From Ruminococcus sp. (GTDB lineage: Bacteria; Bacillota; Clostridia; Oscillospirales; Ruminococcaceae), in NCBI GenBank assembly GCA_017634275.1, contig JAGBNQ010000035.1, positions 1-38,774 of the forward strand: a DNA stretch of 38,774 bases, given 5' to 3'. The stretch's first letter is position 1. Each line of letters begins with the position of its first letter. The notes beneath the pieces were generated by a model. The model searched no databases and was not told the DNA's origin. It saw nothing but the letters and a program-made list of their open reading frames with translations. Shown here one piece after another: positions 23,785 through 32,805 of the stretch. The position numbers and the translations under genes are program-made.

Positions 23785-24339
23785 TTATTTCTTGTATTTT
23801 GCCCTGCCCTCGGAGAAAATATCTCCCCCAAAGCAGTCATCGGCTACTACGAGCGGAAAGCGCTCAACATAAAGCCGCTTTACACTCTCGCACCCGAGGT
23901 CGTCAAATGCTATGACCTCGCAGGATCTTATGCAGTTGCAGGCAAGTGCGCCCGCGCCGCCGACAGCGCACAGATAAAGCGCCTTGTTGCGAACTATCGC
24001 ATCTCTTACCTCCTGCGACCTCTCGCCCTTGCCGACCATAGCGCCGAGCCCTAAGTCGAGCAGCCTTGATGCGAACCTGTCCATTCTTCCCGAGGTGGTA
24101 GGGCCGCACGAGCCTATCGGTCTGCCCTCGGGCGCAGGGGTAGGGCCTGCGTAATATATAACTGCATCTCTAAGCTCAAAGGGCAGCTCTTTGCCCTCAT
24201 CAAGAAGCGCCATAAATCGCTTATGCGCCGCATCTCTTGCCGTAAATACAGTTCCCGTTAAAAGGAGCTTATCGCCTGCGCGAAACTGCGCGCATTTTTC
24301 TTTAAGCTCCTCTGCTTTTATTTCAGGTATATCATTCAT
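23785..24339 (-). CDS. Class I fumarate hydratase / tartrate dehydratase, beta subunit
   Basis: A 184-residue protein matching the beta (C-terminal) half of two-subunit class I Fe-S fumarases. Visible patterns: LLTGTVFTARDAAHKRF, YYAGPTPAPEGRPIGSCGPTTSGRMD, and the late VADDCFGGDIF. In family enzymes the alpha subunit holds the [4Fe-4S] cluster that does the hydration, so this subunit alone should not be active. No alpha gene is in the window. It starts 13 bases after the divIVA-like stop codon with only a weak ribosome binding site (AAGG), which suggests translational coupling. L-tartrate dehydratase beta is an alternative. Confidence 0.88.
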   Translation of the reverse strand: MNDIPEIKAEELKEKCAQFRAGDKLLLTGTVFTARDAAHKRFMALLDEGKELPFELRDAVIYYAGPTPAPEGRPIGSCGPTTSGRMDRFASRLLDLGLGAMVGKGERSQEVRDAIVRNKALYLCAVGGAGALACNCIRSCEVIAFDDLGCESVKRLYVERFPLVVADDCFGGDIFSEGRAKYKK

Positions 24340-24352
24340 TTCAAGTCAGCCT

Positions 24353-25369
24353 TTATACGTTTCCTATCGCCTCATTTGCCATATTGGCAAGCTGTGCAAG
24401 AAGTTCCTCATCTGAACCTGCCGCTGCGGTATCGGAGCTTACATCACTTCCTTCCTCGTCAGTATTAAAATCCGATTTACCTTCAACAAGCTCAAGACCC
24501 TCGTCGATAAGATCTCTTGCATGGTTAACCGAGCCGATGCTCGAACCGTAAAGATCATTAAGTGTAGTGATGAGCTGCTGAACATTCTCGCTGAGCTTTG
24601 AATACTCCTCATGAACGCTCTGTCTGAGACCTGAGGACTTTTCTCTGATGACAGCCGCCTCATTTGTAGCATCGCTTATCATTCTTTCAGCCTTCACCTT
24701 AGCCTCGCCGACTGTTCTGTCAGCCTCGCTCTTTGCAGTTGCTATCATAGCGTCAGATGAACTCTTTGCAGTTTCAAGTGTTGTTTCAGCCTCAGCCTGC
24801 GCATCTGCAACAGTCTTTTCAGCCTGTGCGTTAGCATCGTCAACTATCTGAGCTGCAAGTGCCTGAGCCTCGTCCTCGGACTGCTTAGCTACCTTCTTAG
24901 CCTCTGCAACGATCTTATTAGCCGTATTCTGCGCCTCGATAAATACCGAGCCGAGGTCAAACTGCGGTGCAGCTGTAGCTGTATTATTAGCAGCGTTCTG
25001 CTCAGCCTGCTCAAGCTTTTCCTGAAGCTCCTCAGCCTCGCCCCTCATTCTCTCTATCTCAGCCTCTTTTTCCTGTATCTGCTGCTCATAGTCAGCTATC
25101 TGAAGTTTCATTGTATCAGCAGAGGACTGCAGCTCAGCTATCTTTGACTTGCTCTCCTCTATCTTTCTTTCATACTCTGCCTTTTCCTCAAACTCAGCGT
25201 GAGCGGCGCCGCCTGCCTCAGCCTCAAGCCTTTCATTTGATTCCGTAAGGTCTTTTACCTGACCCTCGAGTTTATAGATCTTTGAATTGAGCTCATCAAC
25301 ATAAGCAAGAACGTCCTGCTTATCGAAACCGCCCATTCTGACAGTTTTTAAATAACCGTTGCTTGACAT
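24353..25369 (-). CDS. DivIVA-domain coiled-coil protein
   Basis: A 338-residue cytosolic protein. The N-terminus (about 6-45, VRMGGFDKQDVLAYVDELNS then a Leu heptad) resembles the DivIVA membrane-curvature-sensing domain. Residues of about 30-125 are a Glu/Lys-rich coiled coil. Residues of about 150-270 form a long Ala-rich helix with Ala/Glu heptads (EAKKVAKQSEDEAQALAAQI), and the tail is acidic (about 290-338). By family it should mark the division site or poles and recruit partners. It follows ftsZ from its own promoter and is followed closely by the fumarase beta gene. Which partner it recruits cannot be told from the sequence. Confidence 0.8.
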   Translation of the reverse strand: MSSNGYLKTVRMGGFDKQDVLAYVDELNSKIYKLEGQVKDLTESNERLEAEAGGAAHAEFEEKAEYERKIEESKSKIAELQSSADTMKLQIADYEQQIQEKEAEIERMRGEAEELQEKLEQAEQNAANNTATAAPQFDLGSVFIEAQNTANKIVAEAKKVAKQSEDEAQALAAQIVDDANAQAEKTVADAQAEAETTLETAKSSSDAMIATAKSEADRTVGEAKVKAERMISDATNEAAVIREKSSGLRQSVHEEYSKLSENVQQLITTLNDLYGSSIGSVNHARDLIDEGLELVEGKSDFNTDEEGSDVSSDTAAAGSDEELLAQLANMANEAIGNV

Positions 25370-25404
25370 TAGCTTATCCTCCCTTGAATTTATATATCTA
25401 TAAT

Positions 25405-25433
25405 ATTATACTATATTTATCAAAAATTTTCAA
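25405..25433 (-). promoter_or_regulatory. Promoter of the divIVA-like gene
   Basis: On the minus strand: TTGAAA (25428-25433), 17-base spacer, TATAAT (25405-25410). The remaining 120 bases up to the ftsZ stop show only weak hairpins. Confidence 0.78.
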
Positions 25434-25557
25434 GTGCTTTTATTTTCGGCATAGATATTTAGCCGATTTGACAAAAGCCGACACGATTCTTTATACACAT
25501 TGCCTATATATTTGCATAATCGGACGAAACCGCAAAGCCCCGCCCGAATATGTAAGC

Positions 25558-26703
25558 TTATTTATTCTTGAAAATATTGAATATATCGTTATAATAATCG
25601 GTATTGTCAGCCGCCTTGACGCCTGCCTTGAAACGTGCGTCAGCATCAGCCTTTACGTCCTTAGCGCTCTGCTTGAAGTTTGAAGAAAAGCTCGCTCTCT
25701 TTACAGCCTCGGGAGCCTTTGCGACAGTTTCAGCCCTTCTCTGAGCAGCGCCGTCAAAATCAGCAGCGATAACTGTAACGAATATCTCGTCCTTAGCGTC
25801 AGCGTCATAGCCGTTGCCGAAGATTATCTCAGCGTTCTCGTCAGCCGCCTTTGTGAGTGCATCTGTAAGCTCGTCTATCTCATCTGTTACGATATCCTCG
25901 CTCATTGTGATGTTAACGAGAAGTCTCTTAGCGCCTGCAATAGATGTTTCAAGCAGCTCGCTTGAAAGAACCTGCGAAACAGCCTCCTGCACCTTATCCT
26001 TGCCTGCGCCGTGGCCGATAGCCATATGAGCATAGCCTGCATTTTTGATGATAGTGGTAACGTCTGCAAAGTCAACATTTATCTCATCATGTCTTGTGAT
26101 TATTTCAGCTATGGAGATAACGTCAGTCTTAAGCACGTTATCAGCAAGTGCGTAGGATTCTCTCATAGTGAGCTTCTGCGCGCCTGTAAGAAGGTTCTGG
26201 TTAGGGATAACGATAAGAGCATCAACGTGCTCTAAAAGGTTAGCGATACCCTGCTCTGCCTTTTCCATCTTCTTGGGGCCCTCGAACTTGAAGGGCTTTG
26301 TAACTACAGCGACTGTGAGCTTTCCGAGCTCCTGAGAGATCTGTGCAACAACAGGTGCCGCACCTGTACCCGTACCGCCGCCCATGCCTGCGGTGATGAA
26401 TACCATATCAGCGTCCTCGATGACCTTGGATATCTCTTCCTTGCTCTCCTGAGCGGAGGCCTCGCCTACCTCGGGCTTAGCGCCTGCGCCAAGGCCGTGT
26501 GTGAGTTTCTGGCCGATAGCTATTTTCTCTGTAGCCTTAGATGCCTTCAGTGCCTGAACATCGGTATTGATAGCTATGTACTCAACATTTCCCACAATAC
26601 CCTCACCGGCGATACAGTTAAGGGCGTTTCCGCCGCCGCCGCCGACACCTATTACCTTGATCCTTGCTCCTTCTACGGGTGCCTCAACATACTCGTATGA
26701 CAT
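25558..26703 (-). CDS. ftsZ: Cell division GTPase FtsZ
   Basis: Tubulin-like GTPase that forms the Z-ring. The 381-residue product has the GTP loop GVGGGGGNALN (about 19-29), the tubulin signature GGGTGTGAA (108-116) and the T7 catalytic loop NVDFADV (about 207-213). The start is the ATG at 26703, nine bases after GGAGG; the ATG nine bases upstream directly abuts that site and is rejected. The C-terminal peptide is DIFNIFKNK and lacks the central Pro of the usual DIPxFLR-type tail that binds FtsA, SepF and other partners. No ftsA or sepF is in the window. It follows ftsQ with its own promoter. Confidence 0.96.
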   Translation of the reverse strand: MSYEYVEAPVEGARIKVIGVGGGGGNALNCIAGEGIVGNVEYIAINTDVQALKASKATEKIAIGQKLTHGLGAGAKPEVGEASAQESKEEISKVIEDADMVFITAGMGGGTGTGAAPVVAQISQELGKLTVAVVTKPFKFEGPKKMEKAEQGIANLLEHVDALIVIPNQNLLTGAQKLTMRESYALADNVLKTDVISIAEIITRHDEINVDFADVTTIIKNAGYAHMAIGHGAGKDKVQEAVSQVLSSELLETSIAGAKRLLVNITMSEDIVTDEIDELTDALTKAADENAEIIFGNGYDADAKDEIFVTVIAADFDGAAQRRAETVAKAPEAVKRASFSSNFKQSAKDVKADADARFKAGVKAADNTDYYNDIFNIFKNK

Positions 26704-26784
26704 ATTATACATCCTCCGTTTCAGCCGTTTTTACAAAAGCGAAAGAACGGCTTATTTAACTTTTACATAAAATGATACATTATT

Positions 26785-26813
26785 ATATTAACACAAAATC
26801 TCCAAAGTTTCAA
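26785..26813 (-). promoter_or_regulatory. Promoter candidate for ftsZ
   Basis: On the minus strand: TTGAAA (26808-26813), 17-base spacer, TAATAT (26785-26790), with an overlapping TATAAT at 20-base spacing. The region up to ftsQ is AT-rich and holds a palindrome AAAATTGT/ACAATTTT near 26878-26901. Confidence 0.55.
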
Positions 26814-26931
26814 GTGCTTTTATTACACTGTTATAAATTTTTAGTGAATTAACAATTAACTATCCCTATTTTCGTACAAAATTGTGTATTATAACAATTT
26901 TTAGCCCTCTTACCTCTAATCTGACCTCTGA

Positions 26932-28038
26932 CTACCAGCCTGCCCAGGTAGTGGTCTCGGGTGGAGGCGGCTCGGTTTCTATCGGTGCTGTAGTAACAGC
27001 AGGCTCCTCGGTCACAGCCGCAGGCTCGGCATTATCGGAATAATCCTGATAGCCCTCCTGATAAGCCGCATCATCGGTGTAGCCCTCCTGCCCCTGCTCG
27101 GGTGTTCCCTCGGTCTGCTCGGGCGGTGTTTCGGCCGTCTGCTCTGTTTTCTTTTCCTGATTTTCGGTCTTTTTGGCGTTCTTTTTAGCCTTAGCCTCAG
27201 CCCTTGCGTTAGCCGAGCTTTCGGGGATAGCGGATATGCCGCTGTCAGTTCCGTTATATCTGAGCATTCCCTTAAAGGAATCGTTTATGCCCTTATCTAT
27301 TACCGCCTTTATCTCCTCAAGCTTATATTCCATATCATATGACGAGCCGATATAGATATCTATCCTGTTATCATAGCGCAGTATTATGTTCGTTCTGTCG
27401 GTTATATCGATCTCGCTCACCTTTGTCATTTCAAGCTCATCAAGTGATTTTAACAGCGTTTTGATTATCTTCGCCTTAAGGTTATCCTTTGATCTAAGCT
27501 CTGTTCCGGGGGTGATGTTATCCTCGGGTTCAAACCCCTTTATTACCGGCAGACCTGCCACTGCGCTCTTTCTGTCAGTTTCAAGCACTATACCCTTTGT
27601 GGAAACTATCATATATCTTCCGTCATCATCAAGGCAGGCCTTCTGCTCGGCCTCGGTAAGCGTGATATCCAAGGAATCGGGGAAATGCTTGCTCACCTTA
27701 GCCTCCTCGATATACGGCAAGCCCTCGACAAGGCGCTTTTCCACAACATCGGTGTTCATTCTCAAAAGGTTGGTGCTGTCTGACACGCCGCTCATAACAA
27801 GCACCTGATCGTAGCTGTAAAGCTCGCAGCCCTTTATATCCGCCTGCCTGACGTTGAAAAACAGCGTAAATGACATTATCACAACGATAACTATCGCAGC
27901 CGTTATGCCAAAAGCGTATACCATTCGCGGCGGTATGCGGCTAAGGTCTACCAGCCGTTTTTTCTTTTTGCGCGGTTTACTGCCACGGCGTTCTGCCACA
28001 GCGCTTTCCGTGCGCCGTTTTAAATTCTTACTGCTCAT
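26932..28038 (-). CDS. ftsQ: Cell division protein FtsQ/DivIB
   Basis: Bitopic membrane protein of the divisome, bridging FtsL/FtsB and the septal synthase. Of 368 residues, 1-36 are a very basic cytosolic tail (KPRKKKKRL), about 40-62 a transmembrane helix, about 66-135 a POTRA domain (VRQADIKGCELYSYDQVLVM) and about 136-262 the beta domain with VSKHFPDSLDITLTE. The last 100 residues are an unusual acidic, Gln/Glu/Pro/Thr-rich tail ending in WAGW, which is longer than the typical family C-terminus. The ATG follows AGAGGAAG. It is 11 bases after murA. Confidence 0.93.
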   Translation of the reverse strand: MSSKNLKRRTESAVAERRGSKPRKKKKRLVDLSRIPPRMVYAFGITAAIVIVVIMSFTLFFNVRQADIKGCELYSYDQVLVMSGVSDSTNLLRMNTDVVEKRLVEGLPYIEEAKVSKHFPDSLDITLTEAEQKACLDDDGRYMIVSTKGIVLETDRKSAVAGLPVIKGFEPEDNITPGTELRSKDNLKAKIIKTLLKSLDELEMTKVSEIDITDRTNIILRYDNRIDIYIGSSYDMEYKLEEIKAVIDKGINDSFKGMLRYNGTDSGISAIPESSANARAEAKAKKNAKKTENQEKKTEQTAETPPEQTEGTPEQGQEGYTDDAAYQEGYQDYSDNAEPAAVTEEPAVTTAPIETEPPPPETTTWAGW

Positions 28039-28049
28039 TCATTCTTCCT

Positions 28050-29309
28050 CTATATTTTTGTTCTCTTTATTTTTACACCTATTTCAGACAGCGAGCGTTC
28101 AAGATGCTCATAGCCCCTGTCAATGAATTCTATATTTCCAAGCTCTGTTATCCCCTGCGCCGAGGCTGCCGCGGCTGCAAGTGCTGCGCCTGCTCTCAGG
28201 TCTGATGCCATGACGCGCGCGCCGTAAAGGGTATCGGTACCCTCTATAACGGCTATCCTGCCCTCGGTCTTTATATCCGCGCCCATTCTCACAAGCTCGG
28301 GGTTCAAACGAAAGCGGTTTTCAAAGATATTCTCCACCACAACGCTGACACCCTTTGCCCTTGACAGCACCGCCGTCACAAGCGGCTGCGCATCAGTCGG
28401 AAAGCCCGGGTAGGGCATCGTTCTTACCGTGCTTACCGCCTTAAGGGGGCGGTTTCGGCTGATATAGATACGCCCGTCATAATCATATATATCACACCCT
28501 GCCTCACAGAGGAGGTCTATCACGGGTCTTAATTCGTTTGCTCTTGTATTCTTTACCATAAGTCCGCCGCCTGCGAGCGCCGCCGTGCAAAGGTATGTAG
28601 CGGCAACTATCCTGTCGGGCATTATCTCATATTCGCAGGGATAAAGCTCGCTCACCCCGCATATCCTTATAACAGACGTTCCCTCGCCCGATATCTGCGC
28701 GCCGCACCTTTTAAGGAAACCTGCAAGGTCTGCTATCTCGGGCTCACGCGCGCTGTTGTAGATGACCGTTTCGCCCTTAGCGAGAGCCGCGGCAAGCATT
28801 ATATTCTCCGTAGCCCCTACCGATGGGAAGGACAGGCTTATCTGCGCCCCGTGAAGTCCCGAAGGGGCAGAGCATTCAAGCACGCCATGCTCTTCCTTTA
28901 TTTCAGCGCCCATTTTTTCAAGGGCTGTTATGTGCAGATCAATAGGCCTTGCGCCAAGCTCGCACCCACCCGGGTATGAAAGGGTACACCGCCCCATTCT
29001 GCCAAGGCAAGCCCCGAGGTAAAGCGAAGACGAGCGCATAAGCCGCATAAGCTTATCGGGGATATGGTCGCGGCTTATCTCCTTGCAGTTTACTGTAAGA
29101 GTATCGCCGCTCCTTGTGCATTTACAGCCGAGGCAGGAGAGTATCCTTGCCGAGGAATAAATGTCGCTAAGCTCGGGGCAGCCGCGGAGTATCACCTCGC
29201 CGCTTACAAGCAGACAGCCTGCTATTATCGGCAGCGCCGCATTTTTTGAGCCCGAAACTGATATCTCGCCGCCTACGCGGTTTGAGCCTTCAATAATAAA
29301 ACCCTGCAT
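28050..29309 (-). CDS. murA: UDP-N-acetylglucosamine 1-carboxyvinyltransferase
   Basis: First committed step of peptidoglycan synthesis: transfer of enolpyruvate from PEP to UDP-GlcNAc in the cytosol. The 419-residue product has the N-terminal GSKNAALPIIAG block, and the active-site Cys is present in PGGCELGARPIDLHI, so it should be fosfomycin-sensitive. The start at 29309 (MQGFIIEGSN) follows AAGAAGGA; an ATG seven residues upstream is rejected. It lies 74 bases after the unknown bitopic protein gene and 11 bases before ftsQ. In many Firmicutes murA or murB sits at this place. Confidence 0.95.
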   Translation of the reverse strand: MQGFIIEGSNRVGGEISVSGSKNAALPIIAGCLLVSGEVILRGCPELSDIYSSARILSCLGCKCTRSGDTLTVNCKEISRDHIPDKLMRLMRSSSLYLGACLGRMGRCTLSYPGGCELGARPIDLHITALEKMGAEIKEEHGVLECSAPSGLHGAQISLSFPSVGATENIMLAAALAKGETVIYNSAREPEIADLAGFLKRCGAQISGEGTSVIRICGVSELYPCEYEIMPDRIVAATYLCTAALAGGGLMVKNTRANELRPVIDLLCEAGCDIYDYDGRIYISRNRPLKAVSTVRTMPYPGFPTDAQPLVTAVLSRAKGVSVVVENIFENRFRLNPELVRMGADIKTEGRIAVIEGTDTLYGARVMASDLRAGAALAAAAASAQGITELGNIEFIDRGYEHLERSLSEIGVKIKRTKI

Positions 29310-29383
29310 ATTATGTCCTTCTTTCCGCAAATGCTGTGGTACGAAGTCATAATATGCGCAAAGGTGCTATTTTGTGAAAACGC

Positions 29384-30286
29384 TTATTTATCTAAGGAAA
29401 GCGTAACATCATCGGAAACGAAGATGATAGCAGGGATACTCGGGCAGAATGTCGATTTAGTCACCTTTCTGTCCATATCCACCGACTTGAACACAAGCCC
29501 TCTGACTATCTTGTTAAACTCTGTATTATCCATATTCTCGACGTTTATAAGCACTCTTACAGTTGCCTCCCCCTTAGAAAAGGGCTGTATCTCGGTATGT
29601 TTGTTGTCATTACCGACATAAACTATCCTGTCGGGACTTGTTGACTGGCTCGCCATAAGCTCAAACTGCGGTATCCTTGTCGCAAAGACCGACATATTTA
29701 CAACGTGGAACTTTATCTCTACCACTCTGTAATTCTCTGCCTTTTCCGACTTGAGCGCCTGATTATCCTCCATAGAGTACTTGTCCGCATACTCTACCCT
29801 GAGTTCGTTTATGCCCTTATAAGCGAAAATGTTCTCGTCCGTAACTCTTGAATCAACAACGTCTGTCACAAACACGGGCGGCACGAACAGCGCAAAGGAA
29901 ACAAGCACTGCAAGCACCACCGCGCAGGTTATAACAAGCCTTTTTACGGAAATGAATTTTCCGCCAATCTTGACCTTAGCGCCCGGCTCGTTGTCTATGG
30001 TTCTTTTTGTCACCATAGGCTTTTTGGCGATGCTCTTCATAAAGTCCTGCTCTTCCTCACGCTTTGCACGCGCACGGGTCTTTGAGAGGTTCTCAACCTT
30101 TTCTATGCCGTCATATTTTGAAGATGCATTGGCAAAGTTACTGCTTGCAAGCATATTTACCTGGTTTGACATCTGCCCCGAGCTTTTGCCAAAGCTTTCT
30201 CCTATTATCTGCTTGCCGAGTTCCTGGTTTACGTCCATTTCCTCAGGCAATTCAAGTCCGCCCATCGAAGGGTTTCTTTTAGCCAT
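29384..30286 (-). CDS. Unknown bitopic membrane protein in the dcw cluster
   Basis: A 300-residue protein I do not recognise. Residues 1-115 are cytosolic, polar and partly Lys/Arg-rich (KTRARAKREEEQDF); one transmembrane helix lies at about 117-139 (RLVITCAVVLAVLVSFALFV); the rest (140-300) is a predicted extracytoplasmic beta-rich domain. This topology is that of divisome proteins such as FtsQ. The ATG follows AAGGAGAATAACAT, and that site overlaps the murG stop, so the two are translationally coupled. The position between murG and murA suggests a role in wall synthesis or division (inference by context only). Confidence 0.8.
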   Translation of the reverse strand: MAKRNPSMGGLELPEEMDVNQELGKQIIGESFGKSSGQMSNQVNMLASSNFANASSKYDGIEKVENLSKTRARAKREEEQDFMKSIAKKPMVTKRTIDNEPGAKVKIGGKFISVKRLVITCAVVLAVLVSFALFVPPVFVTDVVDSRVTDENIFAYKGINELRVEYADKYSMEDNQALKSEKAENYRVVEIKFHVVNMSVFATRIPQFELMASQSTSPDRIVYVGNDNKHTEIQPFSKGEATVRVLINVENMDNTEFNKIVRGLVFKSVDMDRKVTKSTFCPSIPAIIFVSDDVTLSLDK

Positions 30287-30298
30287 ATGTTATTCTCC

Positions 30299-31432
30299 TT
30301 AGTTTTTTATAAGTTTCTCCAGCACGCCCCATATTCTGTCGTTTGTATCTTTTATGTAGAGGTCAGCGCTTCTTTCGCCAAGCTCTGAAAGCTTAGCCTT
30401 ATCCTTTATCAGCGAGGAAACTGTGTTTATAAACAGCTCGTCCGTCAGGTCTTTTTCTTCTATTACCTTGCCTGCCCCTGCCCTTTCAAGCACCATTCCG
30501 TTATGGTACTGGTGGTTTTCCGCAACGTGCGGCGAGGGTATCAAGACCGCCCCCCTGCCGATACTTTCAAGCTCGATGAGCGTTGATGCGCCGCACCTTG
30601 TTATAACAAGGTCTGCCGCCGCCATGCAAACGGGCATATTGATATAATCGCTTATAAGCCTTCTCTTGTCGTTTTCAAAGTCAATACCGAGCGCCTTTAC
30701 CCTCTCAGGAAAATCCTTATAGCCCTTATATGTACCGTAGGAGTGGATATGGCTTACCACTATTCCGTTATCCTGATACCATTTAAGGAGCTTTAATACA
30801 TTTTCATTTATCGTTTCCGAGCCAAGACTTCCTCCGCAGGAAAGCACGCACACCTCGTCCTGCGCAAAGCCGAGCTTTGCCTTAGCCTCCGCCCTTGACA
30901 TAGCCTCAAAAGCCTTTCTTACGGGCAGCCCCGTAACTGTCACCTTGCTCATCACCTTAGGGTCAAGGTTTTTGGTTTCCTTGACGGTGAGCATTATAGC
31001 GTCAGCCTTTTTTGAGAGTAGCTTTGTTGTAACGCCTGCAAAGGCGTTAGCCTCATGTATCGCGGTGGGAATGCCCATTTGCTGCGCCTTTCTCAGCACA
31101 GGCCCCGAAACATAGCCGCCCGTTCCTATGGCAAGGTCGGGCTTAAAGCTCTTTATTATCTCCTTAGAGCGCGCGCCCGTTCTCATAAGGCAGCCTACCG
31201 CGTGGATATTTTTCTTTATATTCTCGGGGGAAAAGCTGCGCTGTATCCCCTCTACCTTTATCCCCTCAAAGCGGTAGCCCGCCTTCGGGATAATAGTCGC
31301 CTCAAGTTTTTGCGGATTGCCGGCAAACAAAAACTCAGCATCGGGGCGATGCTCCTTTATAATTTCAGCTATAGCAAGCGCAGGATTGATATGACCTGCC
31401 GTTCCGCCGCCTGCAAGCAGTACCTTAAGCAT
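30299..31432 (-). CDS. murG: Lipid II synthase MurG
   Basis: Peripheral membrane glycosyltransferase that adds GlcNAc to lipid I, making lipid II. The 377-residue product has the N-terminal loop GGGTAGHINPALAIAE, the GGYVSGP motif and the C-terminal UDP-GlcNAc site (TRCGASTLIELESIGRGAVL, PSPHVAENHQYHN). The ATG follows AAGAGGTG. It follows ftsW by 88 bases and overlaps the ribosome binding site of the next gene. Confidence 0.96.
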   Translation of the reverse strand: MLKVLLAGGGTAGHINPALAIAEIIKEHRPDAEFLFAGNPQKLEATIIPKAGYRFEGIKVEGIQRSFSPENIKKNIHAVGCLMRTGARSKEIIKSFKPDLAIGTGGYVSGPVLRKAQQMGIPTAIHEANAFAGVTTKLLSKKADAIMLTVKETKNLDPKVMSKVTVTGLPVRKAFEAMSRAEAKAKLGFAQDEVCVLSCGGSLGSETINENVLKLLKWYQDNGIVVSHIHSYGTYKGYKDFPERVKALGIDFENDKRRLISDYINMPVCMAAADLVITRCGASTLIELESIGRGAVLIPSPHVAENHQYHNGMVLERAGAGKVIEEKDLTDELFINTVSSLIKDKAKLSELGERSADLYIKDTNDRIWGVLEKLIKN

Positions 31433-31464
31433 AAAAACACCTCTTAGTCAATGCACAATTATCG

Positions 31465-31520
31465 TTTATTAAGATCCGTCCGCGCAGCGGACACCTTAAT
31501 TATTCATTATTCATTATTTA
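31465..31520. repeat. Fragment of a modular intergenic repeat between ftsW and murG
   Basis: The segment ATCCGTCCGCGCAGCGGACACC followed by ATTATTCATTATTCATT resembles the right arms of copies B and G but has no terminal repeat. It ends at the ftsW stop codon. Confidence 0.45.
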
Positions 31521-32786
31521 TTATTTTCTCTTCTTGACCCTTGCCTGACGGGAAACGTTTAGCAAAATGCCTATCTCGCCCAAGGTGATGATGAGCGCCG
31601 TTCCGCCGTAGCTGAAAAACGGCAGCGAGATACCCGTGTTCGGGAAGGCGTTGCAGGCGACCATCATATTTAGCAGCGCCTGAGAGCCTATCTGAATAGT
31701 AATGCCTGCGGCAAGGAGCATTCCGAACCTGTCCTTAGCGCGCGAGGCTATATAAAAGCCGTGAACTATCAAAAGCGAGAAAAGCAGTATAACGACTATC
31801 GCGCCGATAAGGCCGAATTCCTCGCAGACTATTGCGAATACAAAGTCATTCTGTGATTCGGAGAGGTAGAGGTATTTCTGCCTCGATTCACCAAAGCCGA
31901 GCCCGAAGATGCCGCCCGAGCCTATAGCCAAAAGCGCATTATAGGTCTGGTGGGTCTTGCCCTGAATGTCTGACATGGGGTCTTTCCATGCCGTAAATCT
32001 GTCCTCGATATAGGCAAAGCTGCCCTTTGCAAAATACAGCACCAGCGCCGCGACAGATGCAAGCGCCACAAGAATGACTATAAACTTAACAAACGTCTTT
32101 AACGGCACACCGCTTACAAACATAAGCGAAAGCCCTAAAATGGATATAAGCATTACCGCCGAGATATGCCTTTGCAGCGCCAAAAGCCCTGCCGCAATGC
32201 CGAGGTAGGCGGCATATGGAATGGTAGAATATTTCCAGCTTGCATATTTAGGGAAGTTTACAGCGCCCGTATACGCAAAAACTATTATCAGCGAAATTTT
32301 AAGCAGCTCCGACGGCTGAAAGCGGAATGACCCTATTACTATCCACCTTGATGCGTCCGCCGTTGCCGTACCTGCTATCGCCGTATAAAGCGTCAGACCG
32401 CACATCAGGAAGAAAAAGCCGAAGGCTATCTTAGTGTTTAAGTAGTTATGGTAGTCAACTATCGATGCGAACCACATGACCCCCAGCCCTATAGCCGCAA
32501 AGAGCGCCTGCTTTTTTATGTAGAAATAGCCGTCGCCCTCCTCTAAGCCCCATGCATAGCTTGCAGAGAACATCATTATAAGCCCAAACCCCAGCAAGAC
32601 AAGCACAAGTATCAGAAACGGCCTATCGACCTTTGAAAACACGGGTTTGATCGAGAAAACGTTTCTCTCCGTCGCAATATCGCGCGACGAGCCCAGCTCT
32701 ATCTCAGTATGCTTTTTGACGCTAAAGCCCTTTCTCTCATAGACAAGGCCTCCGTCACGCATACGTTTTATCATCTTTGGCGCCAA
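31521..32786 (-). CDS. ftsW: SEDS peptidoglycan glycosyltransferase FtsW
   Basis: Polytopic SEDS-family polymerase that extends glycan strands from lipid II together with a class B PBP. About ten membrane segments are visible. Family patterns: GLIMMFSASYAWG in the first helix, SRWIVIGSFRFQPSELLKIS, GSGGIFGLGFGESRQKYLYL, SQNDFVFAIVCEEFGLIGA and the final GISLPFFSYGGTALI. The start is uncertain: TTG at 32786 lies eight bases after AAAGGTGGTG, a near-consensus site, while ATGs at 32774 and 32762 have none. It follows the MraY-like gene where murD is usually found between the two. Confidence 0.92.
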   Translation of the reverse strand: MAPKMIKRMRDGGLVYERKGFSVKKHTEIELGSSRDIATERNVFSIKPVFSKVDRPFLILVLVLLGFGLIMMFSASYAWGLEEGDGYFYIKKQALFAAIGLGVMWFASIVDYHNYLNTKIAFGFFFLMCGLTLYTAIAGTATADASRWIVIGSFRFQPSELLKISLIIVFAYTGAVNFPKYASWKYSTIPYAAYLGIAAGLLALQRHISAVMLISILGLSLMFVSGVPLKTFVKFIVILVALASVAALVLYFAKGSFAYIEDRFTAWKDPMSDIQGKTHQTYNALLAIGSGGIFGLGFGESRQKYLYLSESQNDFVFAIVCEEFGLIGAIVVILLFSLLIVHGFYIASRAKDRFGMLLAAGITIQIGSQALLNMMVACNAFPNTGISLPFFSYGGTALIITLGEIGILLNVSRQARVKKRK

Positions 32787-32805
32787 ACAAAGCACACCAC
32801 CTTTC

